In this document: piece by piece, positions 35,507-43,027 of the stretch
Numbering within the stretch: position 1 is the stretch's first letter
Layout: each line of letters begins with the position of its first letter
Source: Puniceicoccales bacterium Verruco_02
Lineage (GTDB): Bacteria; Verrucomicrobiota; Verrucomicrobiia; Opitutales; Oceanipulchritudinaceae
DNA: 64,000 nucleotides
NCBI GenBank assembly: GCA_001604585.1
Contig: LVBW01000010.1
Coordinates: 1 to 64,000, forward strand
Direction of reading: 5' to 3'
Position numbers and translations under genes: made by a program
Notes under the pieces: generated by a model
What the model saw: only the letters and a program-made list of their open reading frames with translations
The model's database searches: none
Told to the model about the DNA's origin: nothing

Positions 35507-36598
35507 ATGAGGGACGACCGCTATATAGTCATAATGGCCGGTGGCCGGGGAGAGCGTTTCTGGCCGCAGAGCCGCCGCAACAGGCCCAAACAGCTGCTGC
35601 CAATAGTTGGCGAGGAGCCGCTTCTTGCGCAGACAGTCCGCCGTGTGCTGGGCATGGTACCAGCGGCGAACGTGTTGGTCCTCACAAACGCGGATCTTGT
35701 TGCCGAGGTGGCGCGCATCTGCCCGGGTCTGCCAGCGGACAATATCGTTGGCGAACCAGTGGGACGCGACACCGCCGCAGCCGTGGGCCTAGCGACCGTG
35801 CTCGTGCGTCTGCGTAATCCGGCGGCCAGCTATGCCGTGTTGCCCTCGGACCACGTGATTCACGATGAGGCCTCCTTTCGCTTGGTGCTCGAGCGCGCCT
35901 TCGAGGCTGCCGAGAGCGGCGACGAGCTTGTTACAATAGGCATAGAGGCGGCCTTCCCGGCCACGGGCTACGGCTACATACAGCGTGGGGAAGAGTCGAT
36001 GCGCCTTGGAGAAATGCCCGTTTACAGGGTGAGGCGCTTTGTCGAAAAGCCTGCCTTGGAACTTGCCCGAAGCTACGTGCAGAGCGGGGAGTATTACTGG
36101 AATGCGGGTATGTTCATCTGGAGCGCTGCTAGTGTGGCGGCGGCCCTGTCCGCATATGTGCCAGATCTTTGGGCAGGGCTGGCCTCTATCGAGCAGGCCC
36201 TAGCGGCAGGCAGACCCCTTGCCGAAGTGCTTGAGGAGCAGTATCAGGGTCTGCGCAAGATTTCCATCGACTATGCACTCATGGAGAAGGCGCCCAATGT
36301 GCTGACTCTGCCCGGAGTGTTCGACTGGGACGATGTGGGCGCCTGGCCGGCCCTGTTGCGCCACCTGCCTGCCGATGCAAAGGGCAACGTCACTCGCGGC
36401 AATGCCCTTGTCGTCGATGGGGCTGACAATATTGTCGTTGGCAGTGGCGAACACCTTGTGTCCCTGCTCGGAGTGTCCGGCTGCATCGTTGTGCATACCG
36501 AAGACGCCACCATGATCTGCCCCCGCGAAAGGGCGCAGGACATCAAGCTCCTCGTCGGCGAGCTGGCCAAAGACCAGCGCCTTTGCGGCCTACTATAA
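35507..36598 (+). CDS. manC: Mannose-1-phosphate guanylyltransferase
   Basis: Makes GDP-mannose from mannose-1-phosphate and GTP for polysaccharides. The 363-residue protein has the nucleotidyltransferase signature IMAGGRGERFWPQSR with RPKQLL, the VLPSDHVI motif, GYGYIQRG, FVEKP and WNAGMFIWSA. It lacks the isomerase domain of the longer bifunctional ManC/AlgA proteins, so only the transferase activity is expected. A CATACT hexamer lies 6 nt before the ATG, with TTGACG upstream at a long 20-nt spacing, so the transcript may be leaderless. ruvX follows after 10 nt. Confidence 0.92.
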   Translation: MRDDRYIVIMAGGRGERFWPQSRRNRPKQLLPIVGEEPLLAQTVRRVLGMVPAANVLVLTNADLVAEVARICPGLPADNIVGEPVGRDTAAAVGLATVLVRLRNPAASYAVLPSDHVIHDEASFRLVLERAFEAAESGDELVTIGIEAAFPATGYGYIQRGEESMRLGEMPVYRVRRFVEKPALELARSYVQSGEYYWNAGMFIWSAASVAAALSAYVPDLWAGLASIEQALAAGRPLAEVLEEQYQGLRKISIDYALMEKAPNVLTLPGVFDWDDVGAWPALLRHLPADAKGNVTRGNALVVDGADNIVVGSGEHLVSLLGVSGCIVVHTEDATMICPRERAQDIKLLVGELAKDQRLCGLL

Positions 36599-36608
36599 GC
36601 TCAACAGC

Positions 36609-37070
36609 ATGAATGTTCTTGGCATAGACTATGGCGAAAAGCGCGTCGGGCTGGCTTGGGGCGACGATATTGGGGTTGCCTCGCCCATCAAGGCCGCCAC
36701 TCAGGCGGAGGCAGCGGCGCGCCTCGATTATATTGGCGAGCTGATACGCCAGCGTCGTATCGACCGCATTGCCTTGGGCTATCCCTACAACATGGACGGC
36801 AGCGCGGGCTTCAAGGCAAAGGAGGTGGAGGCTTTTGCAAAGGAATTGGAGAGGCGCTTTGCCCTGCCTGTCGTATTTGTGGACGAGACTCTGACAAGCG
36901 AGGCTGCTGCAGCCCAGATGGCAATGAATCGCAAAGAGAGGCGGCAGAGCCTGCTGGAGATGAAAAAGAAACGCTCCAGCGGAGATCTGGACTCGCGCGC
37001 GGCCTGTCTGATACTTCAGGACTATCTGGACAGGGTGCTCGGTTTGCCGCCCGAATTGCCCGATATGTAG
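36609..37070 (+). CDS. ruvX: Putative pre-16S rRNA nuclease / Holliday junction resolvase-like
   Basis: RNase H-fold nuclease of the YqgF family, 153 residues, acting in 16S rRNA 5'-end maturation. The first catalytic aspartate is in VLGIDYGEKRVGLAW, followed by IALGYPYNMDGS, FVDETLTS with the catalytic glutamate, and LDSRAACLILQDYL with the late aspartate. It begins 10 nt after the manC stop and is probably translated from the same mRNA. Confidence 0.93.
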   Translation: MNVLGIDYGEKRVGLAWGDDIGVASPIKAATQAEAAARLDYIGELIRQRRIDRIALGYPYNMDGSAGFKAKEVEAFAKELERRFALPVVFVDETLTSEAAAAQMAMNRKERRQSLLEMKKKRSSGDLDSRAACLILQDYLDRVLGLPPELPDM

Positions 37071-37179
37071 GCCCTTCGGGCAGCAATCACACTCAACGCG
37101 GAACTTCCGTGTTCAGAAATGTTCCAAACACCGTTATTTTTGTTTACCTAAAGGGCATAACTGCCTTGATATATACCAG

Positions 37180-37932
37180 ATGCGCTGGAAATGCATGGTA
37201 GCGTTTGACGGGACCGACTTCTTCGGCTGGCAAAGCCAGGCGGGCGGCAACACCGTTCAGGATTACATCGAGAGACGGCTTGAAGTGGTGTTCAAGCAGC
37301 CGGTGCGCATACACGGGTGCAGCAGGACGGACAGCGGCGTACATGCTGCGGGTCTTGTATTCCATTTCGATGCGGATTGGTCCCATCCGGTCAAGCACCT
37401 CTTGCGTGCCCTTCGGGTGGGCCTTCCCAAAGGCATTCTAATTACTGCCGTCCGCAGGGTGCCAGATACATTCCACGCCCGTTATTCGACAACTGGCAAA
37501 CGCTACATTTACCGGCTTTACGAAGGCTGGGCCTCGCCCTTCGAGTCACGCTTCACCTATTCGCTGGAGAACCGTAAGGTTGATACGAACAAGATGAAGC
37601 AGGCCGCAATGTGCCTTGTTGGGAGGCATGACTTCACGGCCTTTGCTGCGGACCGTGGCGACGAATCCCGCGAAGACCCCGTGAAGGAGCTGCGCCGTCT
37701 GGACGTAGTGCGTCGCGGCAAGAGCGTGAGGATAATCTTCGAGGGCAGCGGCTTCCTGTACAAGATGGCGCGCAGTATCGCCGGTGCCCTCATAGACGTT
37801 GGCACTGGCAAACTGGCCCCGGATCATATCCGCACAATACTCGAAAGCCGGGTGCGTACGGCCCTTGTTGTGACCGCTCCGGCGCAGGGGCTGACACTGG
37901 ACAAGGTGTTTTACGGCGATGGCGAGGAGTAG
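37180..37932 (+). CDS. truA: tRNA pseudouridine(38-40) synthase
   Basis: Isomerises uridines 38-40 in the tRNA anticodon stem. The 250-residue protein has the catalytic aspartate in CSRTDSGVHA (Asp51), the N-terminal AFDGTDFFGWQSQ motif and the late FLYKMARSIAGALIDVG segment. A GATATA hexamer lies 6 nt before the ATG with TTTACC further upstream, so the mRNA may start at the start codon. It is convergent with the metallo-beta-lactamase gene, 13 nt apart. Confidence 0.95.
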   Translation: MRWKCMVAFDGTDFFGWQSQAGGNTVQDYIERRLEVVFKQPVRIHGCSRTDSGVHAAGLVFHFDADWSHPVKHLLRALRVGLPKGILITAVRRVPDTFHARYSTTGKRYIYRLYEGWASPFESRFTYSLENRKVDTNKMKQAAMCLVGRHDFTAFAADRGDESREDPVKELRRLDVVRRGKSVRIIFEGSGFLYKMARSIAGALIDVGTGKLAPDHIRTILESRVRTALVVTAPAQGLTLDKVFYGDGEE

Positions 37933-37945
37933 GAGGCGCGCAGCC

Positions 37946-38812
37946 TTACAAGAGGTGCGGAAATAGCGGACTGTTGGCTCTTTCGTACTGCACAGTGCTT
38001 AGCGGGCCGTGGCCGGGGCAGATGATTGTTTCCGGCGGCAGGGTCATTATCTGTGCCTTCAGGGCCGCAAGCGATTTCTCCCAGTGCCCATGCGCGCTGC
38101 CAGCCGAACCGGCGAACATGGCGTCGCCCACGATTGCGAGCGGCCTTTCCAACCCTTGAACAACGTAGCTCATGCCTCCGGGCGTGTGGCCGGGCGTATG
38201 CCTTGCCTCCACCTTGAGTGAGCCAAAGTCCAGCCTCTCGCCATCAGCAATGGCTCTCATGCAGTCCGAAATCAGCTCCGTAAGATGTGCCCGCACTGGC
38301 GCGTCGGGGAAGGCGCTGTGCAGGCTGGGCAGGCCGCCTATGTGATCGCGGTGGGTGTGGGTTATGAATATTCCGGCTGGGTGAAGGTCCAGATCCTCGA
38401 TTGTATGGAATAGCCCCGCTGTTTCCGTGCCCCCGTCGAAGACGAGCGCCGTGCCGCCCGGCTTGTCGTAAACGATGTAGGCGTTGGACGTGCCCTCTGG
38501 ATAGCCCTGTTGCGGGAAGGGCGTAACCACCCTTGCCAGGCCTTCCACCTGCAATTGTGGGGGCGAATACTGCCCCCTTGCCAAAAGCAGGGTGCCCCGC
38601 ACGCCAAGCCCTAGCGCGCGTGCCACGTTGCCCAGCGCATCCTCGTCCAGAAAGCCGCTTTTCAGGCTACGCCATTTCCTGGAATCAATACCTGCTCTTC
38701 CACAGAGTGTACACTGATCCAGTCCTTGGCCAACGCGTGCCTTTTCGACAATGTCCATCCAGCCGTCCTCAAGGCCGGGTTCTATCGGGATATTGGCTGC
38801 TGATTCGTGCAC
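37946..38812 (-). CDS. Helix-turn-helix / metallo-beta-lactamase fusion hydrolase
   Basis: A 288-residue protein joining two parts. Residues 15-80 resemble a Cro/XRE-like helix-turn-helix (VEKARVGQGLDQCTLC, AGIDSRKWRSLKSG, EDALGNVARALGL). Residues 95-288 are a metallo-beta-lactamase domain with the zinc-binding HTHRDHIGG motif, HTPGHTPGG, GDAMFAG and ICPGHGPLS, like glyoxalase II-type hydrolases. The start is GTG at 38812: TATAGT sits 8 nt upstream with TTTCCC 17 nt further, so the mRNA appears leaderless. Substrate unknown; the N-terminal part might bind DNA or only mediate dimerisation. Confidence 0.78.
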   Translation of the reverse strand: MHESAANIPIEPGLEDGWMDIVEKARVGQGLDQCTLCGRAGIDSRKWRSLKSGFLDEDALGNVARALGLGVRGTLLLARGQYSPPQLQVEGLARVVTPFPQQGYPEGTSNAYIVYDKPGGTALVFDGGTETAGLFHTIEDLDLHPAGIFITHTHRDHIGGLPSLHSAFPDAPVRAHLTELISDCMRAIADGERLDFGSLKVEARHTPGHTPGGMSYVVQGLERPLAIVGDAMFAGSAGSAHGHWEKSLAALKAQIMTLPPETIICPGHGPLSTVQYERANSPLFPHLL

Positions 38813-38820
38813 GCTTCACA

Positions 38821-38849
38821 ACTATACGGCAGAACTGCCACTTGGGAAA
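38821..38849 (-). promoter_or_regulatory. Promoter of the MBL-fold gene, 8 nt from its GTG start
   Basis: Minus strand: TATAGT (38826-38821), with TTTCCC 17 nt upstream. The near-consensus -10 ends 8 nt before the GTG at 38812, which implies a transcript with almost no leader. Confidence 0.55.
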
Positions 38850-38909
38850 GGGGAATGGGTGTTTTGCCCTTGGGGTGTGGCAGATGCAGTGCCGTTGTCC
38901 GCCCATTCA

Positions 38910-41282
38910 CTATGGGTTGGGGAGCCAGACCGCGCTCATGTCCTCGGCCAGCTTCCACCAGCCCCTTCCCGCGACCTTGTAAATGTAGCCCCAACCATAT
39001 GTGGCGAAGTCTGCATCGTACCAGGCTATCCAGTAACCTATCCATACGTTTCTAGCATCTATGCCTGCGTAAACGTAGTACCAGAGGTTGTAATCGTAGC
39101 TCCATACCCAGGGGAAATACGTGTCGTCCACCCAGCCCATGTGCGTCCACTTGGCCTTCAACTCGCCGTAAGGGGCGTAGCAGGAGAGCATCGGCTCTGT
39201 GAGGTAGAGTTGGTGCATCCAGCCTATGGATACAGCCCGCACAAGAAGGTCAGAGGCACCGAAGAGCGGGCTTTGATAAGTGCCGGAGGAGTTGAACAGG
39301 CCGTCGCTTCCGATGTAGATGCTGCGCAGGTCATCAGCCGCGATTAGGGCAATGTTTTCCTTGGAGGCTGTCCACACGTTCAGATTGCCCGTTAGCAGTG
39401 AGTAGGGAATGCCGAGCTGTCCGAAATGGTTGGCCCCGGTGCCGTACATTCTGCCGGCGGTATCGACATACAGGCAGTGCATGTTGCCAGCCGCCGCAGT
39501 GGCCGCGTTTTCCGCAAGAAGTACGGGCGAGAGGGCGTCCTCGTTGTCGCCCTTGCCAAGCTGGCCGTTGCCGTTGTAGCCCATGCCCCAGAGCGTACCG
39601 TCGTTCTTGATGAAGAGGCTCGTCGAGCCGTTGGCGTATATGTCGCGCACGTTTTCAGCCACTTTGGCTGGGCTTGTTTCAGGCCAGTAACTGATGCTGC
39701 CCCGGCCAAGCTGTCCGTTGATGTTTGCGCCCATTGCCCATAGTGAGCCGTCGCTTTTGATGTAAAGGCTGTGCATGTCTCCGGCGGCGACCTTCACTAC
39801 GTCGTAATCTATATACACCGGCTTCGGCGCGGAGTCCGTATCGCCCGTCCCAAGCTGCCCCATCGAGTTGTCCCCGCAGGCAAAGAGCGCCCCATTTTGC
39901 AGGACGTAGAGCGTGTGCTGGTCTCCGGCCGCCACTTCGGCTACTTCTGTTGCCACGGCCACTGGCCAACGCTTGTTCGTAGTGCTACCATCGCCAAGTT
40001 GGCCGCTCATGTTAAACCCGCTGGCCCAGAGTATGCCTTGGCTGTCTATCCATGTGCTGTGATATAGACCGGCGGAGATTTTCTCCACGTTCGGGGCCAG
40101 AAGGCGGACCTCGTAGCCGCCTGATTTATACACATCGCCAATGCCCAGTTGACGGTAGCTGTTTTCGCCCATGCAGAACAGTTCGCCCCTCTTGCTTATG
40201 ATCAGGCTGCTGCTGTATGCGGCCCCTACCTTGGCAATGCCAGTTGCAACGGGGACAGGCACCGGCGAAGAAAAGGTGCTCCCGTTGCCGAGCTGGCCGG
40301 ATATGTTGGACCCCATCGCATATGTGGAGCCATCGTCCAGAACAAGGATGCTGTGCATGTAGCCAGCGGCCGCTTCCTTCACATTGCCCGCGATGGGGAC
40401 GGGGGTTCGGATGTTCGACAAGTCGCCAGTGCCCAGCTGGCCTCCGCCGTTGTAGCCAAAGACGTACAGAACGCCCTCCTCTGTGACGTAGATGCTGTGC
40501 ATGTAACCCGCCGACGCACTTTTCACCCCCTGAGCAACGAGTACCGGGGCAGTGCGGCGTCTGTTTGTCCCGTCGCCAAGCTGACCATAGCTGTTGTCCC
40601 CCATCGCATACAGTTCGCCGGAGCTGGTAACGAACAGGCTGTGGCTCCCGCCTGCCGACATGGATTTCACATTGTCGGCCACTTTCTCGAAGCTGACGCG
40701 CACGGCATTGTCGCCAAGACCCAGCTGCCCGTCCACATTCCTGCCGCTGGCCCAGAGAGAGCCGTCGCTCTTTAGTGCAAGGGTGTGAAAGTCCCCTCCG
40801 TCCACTGCGGCTACGTCTGTAAGAACGGCGACAAAGCCTTCCTGGGAGTCGTCCATAGTGCCCGTGCCAAGCTCGCCGTTGTAGTTCTTGCCAGTGGCAT
40901 AGAGGGTGCCCTCATCTGATATATAAAAGCTGCTTGTGTCTCCAGTGGATATGGCCTTTACGCCTGTTGCGGCCTCGAAGGGCTGGCCGTAGCTGGCATA
41001 GCTGGCTTCGATGCCAAGAACGCCCCCGCCGCTCCAACCTGCCACCCAGAGCCGTCCGTCCGTGCCGAGTATGGCGATATGTGCGGCTCCGGCGGATGCG
41101 TCGGCCACATTGTCCATGCTGAATACGGGCAGGGCTTCGTAACCCTGTTCGCCTAGGCCTAGCTGGCCGTAGTAGGAGTCGCCAGAAGCATACAGGGCAT
41201 ATCCGGCGCTGAGGCCGGACACGGGTAGGTAGGCGGCTGCGAGGCAGGCACAGCACAGCATGATGCGGAATGGGGGAGTCAT
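38910..41282 (-). CDS. Exported RCC1-repeat beta-propeller protein with aromatic C-terminal module
   Basis: A 790-residue exported protein. Residues 1-26 are a signal peptide (MLCCACLAAAYLPVSGLSA region). About 13 RCC1-type repeats follow, each ending in a variant of GxNxxGQLGxG; the count would fit two seven-bladed propellers. The last 90 residues form a separate Trp/Tyr-rich module (WVWSYDYNLWYYVYAG, GYWIAWYDADF, GWWKLAEDMSAVWL) like the aromatic C-terminal modules of some verrucomicrobial surface proteins (from memory). No PEP-CTERM tail. RCC1 propellers bind proteins or ligands, so a surface adhesin or receptor is plausible. An inverted repeat lies just upstream. Confidence 0.85.
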   Translation of the reverse strand: MTPPFRIMLCCACLAAAYLPVSGLSAGYALYASGDSYYGQLGLGEQGYEALPVFSMDNVADASAGAAHIAILGTDGRLWVAGWSGGGVLGIEASYASYGQPFEAATGVKAISTGDTSSFYISDEGTLYATGKNYNGELGTGTMDDSQEGFVAVLTDVAAVDGGDFHTLALKSDGSLWASGRNVDGQLGLGDNAVRVSFEKVADNVKSMSAGGSHSLFVTSSGELYAMGDNSYGQLGDGTNRRRTAPVLVAQGVKSASAGYMHSIYVTEEGVLYVFGYNGGGQLGTGDLSNIRTPVPIAGNVKEAAAGYMHSILVLDDGSTYAMGSNISGQLGNGSTFSSPVPVPVATGIAKVGAAYSSSLIISKRGELFCMGENSYRQLGIGDVYKSGGYEVRLLAPNVEKISAGLYHSTWIDSQGILWASGFNMSGQLGDGSTTNKRWPVAVATEVAEVAAGDQHTLYVLQNGALFACGDNSMGQLGTGDTDSAPKPVYIDYDVVKVAAGDMHSLYIKSDGSLWAMGANINGQLGRGSISYWPETSPAKVAENVRDIYANGSTSLFIKNDGTLWGMGYNGNGQLGKGDNEDALSPVLLAENAATAAAGNMHCLYVDTAGRMYGTGANHFGQLGIPYSLLTGNLNVWTASKENIALIAADDLRSIYIGSDGLFNSSGTYQSPLFGASDLLVRAVSIGWMHQLYLTEPMLSCYAPYGELKAKWTHMGWVDDTYFPWVWSYDYNLWYYVYAGIDARNVWIGYWIAWYDADFATYGWGYIYKVAGRGWWKLAEDMSAVWLPNP

Positions 41283-41290
41283 GCGTGCAT

Positions 41291-41365
41291 CATGCCAAGT
41301 CCAATACCATTATCAAGATTATGCTTTGTTACGCTTTGCTGGAACGTGCCTATGGTGTTGGCATG
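41291..41365 (-). repeat. Interrupted inverted repeat in the leader of the RCC1 gene
   Basis: CATGCCAA (41291-41298) and ACCAT (41306-41310) pair with ATGGT (41352-41356) and TTGGCATG (41358-41365). The 13-bp composite stem lies 8 nt or more upstream of the RCC1 start codon and encloses a candidate promoter (TTCCAG, 17 nt, TAATCT on the minus strand). Confidence 0.4.
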
Positions 41366-41434
41366 CCGTTGCTCGTTGCCCCGGCTTGATATTTCCTGTG
41401 CATACGCTAGGCTGCGCAATGTAACCAAGCCCGA

Positions 41435-42730
41435 ATGGCGGAAACCGAAATGAAACCTGCTGATCTGCGGGGTATCCTGCGCTACGTGCCCTTGTGGCGC
41501 GATCATGTCTTTGTGATTGCCGTTGATGCCGCTGTTTTGCGCGATGAGAACTGTGCCAGCTTCATGCAGGATCTTGCCGTCTTGTGGAGCCTGCGCATCA
41601 AGGTGGTCCTTGTCTATGGCCTTGGAAAGGCTCTGAGGGAGACGGCAGAGGCGAGGGGCCTGCGTATCACAGACCAGAGAGGCGAGGGGCCTACCGACGA
41701 GGTCACGCTGAAGCTGGCCGTGGAGGTGGCGGGCGTCATTGGGCAGGAGATTATGGAGCACCTGACGGCCAATGGCCTTCGCTGCTCTCTTACCAATGCC
41801 GTTCGCGCCACAGAGGCAGGCGTAATCGGCGGCGTGGATCAACTCTGCCGGGGAAAGATCGAGAAGATAGATCTGGAGCTTATTCGTCAGCTATTGGCCA
41901 GCGATGTAGTGCCGATAATTTCCCCGATTGCCTTCAGCCGCGACGGGCTGTCTCTGCGCCTGAATTCGGACCAGCTAGGCAGCGAGCTGGCAATGGGGCT
42001 TGGTGCGTCAAAGCTGGTGTATCTCACCCCTCATGTGGGGCTTTCCTTCGGAGCGGATGTCGTTCTTAACATGACAGTGGACGAGCTTCGCGCTGCGCTG
42101 AAGGGGGGGGGCGACTCTCTGGACCCCGATCTTCGGGGCAAGGCTCGCTATGCCGTGCGCACGATCGACGGGGGCACCCCGCGCGTCCACATAATCGACG
42201 GGCGCAGGAGAGATGCGCTCCTTACGGAGATTTTCGACAATGTGGGCGTTGGCTCGATGATTTACGGCAACGACTATGCACGCATAAGGCCTGCACGCAG
42301 GCGCGATGCCATGTACATCCACGCCATCACCCAGCAGGCCGTGGATGCACAGTCGCTGCGTCCGCGCTCCCGGCAGGAAATTGTCGAGGAGATTGAGCAT
42401 TTCTACGTTTACGAGATAGACCTTACGATCGTGGGCTGCGTGTGTCTGCACCCCTGGGATGCGGACTCTATGGAGGTGGAGGCCGTGTACGTGCAGCCAT
42501 TTTATCAGGGCAAGGGCGTGGGGCGGAAGCTTGTCGAGTTCTGCCTTATCGAGGCGGCCAAGCGTGGGGCGAAGCGCGTTTTCGCCCTGTCAACGCAGAG
42601 CTTTCCCTTCTTCCGCAAGGTCTGCGGCTTTGTCGAGAGTGGCGCAGAAGTCTTGCCCGCAGCGCGCAGGGCTAAGCTGGAGCAGTCGGGGCGCAATTCG
42701 CGAGTGCTCGTAAGGGAGCTGGCAAAGTAG
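41435..42730 (+). CDS. argA: Amino-acid N-acetyltransferase (N-acetylglutamate synthase)
   Basis: First step of arginine synthesis, acetylating glutamate with acetyl-CoA. The 431-residue protein combines an N-terminal amino-acid kinase fold (FVIAVDAAVL, VLVYGLGKALRE, about 1-275), which binds arginine for feedback, with a C-terminal GNAT domain (IRPARRRDAMYIHAI, VEAVYVQPFYQGKGVGRKL). Architecture and length match ArgA. An ATG at 41450 is an alternative start giving MKPADLRG. It stands alone; no other arg gene is adjacent. Confidence 0.92.
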   Translation: MAETEMKPADLRGILRYVPLWRDHVFVIAVDAAVLRDENCASFMQDLAVLWSLRIKVVLVYGLGKALRETAEARGLRITDQRGEGPTDEVTLKLAVEVAGVIGQEIMEHLTANGLRCSLTNAVRATEAGVIGGVDQLCRGKIEKIDLELIRQLLASDVVPIISPIAFSRDGLSLRLNSDQLGSELAMGLGASKLVYLTPHVGLSFGADVVLNMTVDELRAALKGGGDSLDPDLRGKARYAVRTIDGGTPRVHIIDGRRRDALLTEIFDNVGVGSMIYGNDYARIRPARRRDAMYIHAITQQAVDAQSLRPRSRQEIVEEIEHFYVYEIDLTIVGCVCLHPWDADSMEVEAVYVQPFYQGKGVGRKLVEFCLIEAAKRGAKRVFALSTQSFPFFRKVCGFVESGAEVLPAARRAKLEQSGRNSRVLVRELAK

Positions 42731-42797
42731 GGCGGTAGAGAGATTGCCCGCAAGAAATCCCGAGTAAGTGTATTTAAGCGCGGAGTAAGCAGATGTT

Positions 42798-42839
42798 CGC
42801 AGATTACTAAGAAACAAAGCGTTACTTGTTTTATCTGCG
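42798..42839. other. Long hairpin in the argA-yidC intergenic region
   Basis: CGCAGAT (42798-42804) pairs with ATCTGCG (42833-42839), and inside it AAACAA (42812-42817) pairs with TTGTTT (42826-42831). No T-tract follows directly, so it does not look like a simple terminator. The flanking 250 nt hold no gene. Confidence 0.4.
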
Positions 42840-42918
42840 GATTGTATTCTTTGTATCTGTCAACTTCAGCGGATTTGCGGGCGCGCTTGATGGGTAGTGC
42901 CGGGTGCTTATCCAATGA

Positions 42919-42956
42919 AAAGCCCCGTTCCGAATGTCGGGGCGGGGCTTTCCTTT
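42919..42956. terminator. Terminator between argA and yidC
   Basis: AAAGCCCCG (42919-42927) pairs with CGGGGCTTT (42943-42951), flanked by A-rich and T-rich tracts. It can serve both convergent genes. Confidence 0.75.
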
Positions 42957-43027
42957 CGGCTGGCGGAGGGCATGTGATGGAATTGCCAGCGCTCGCGCTT
43001 TGCCGTGTTTGGAGGATGTATCGGTCT

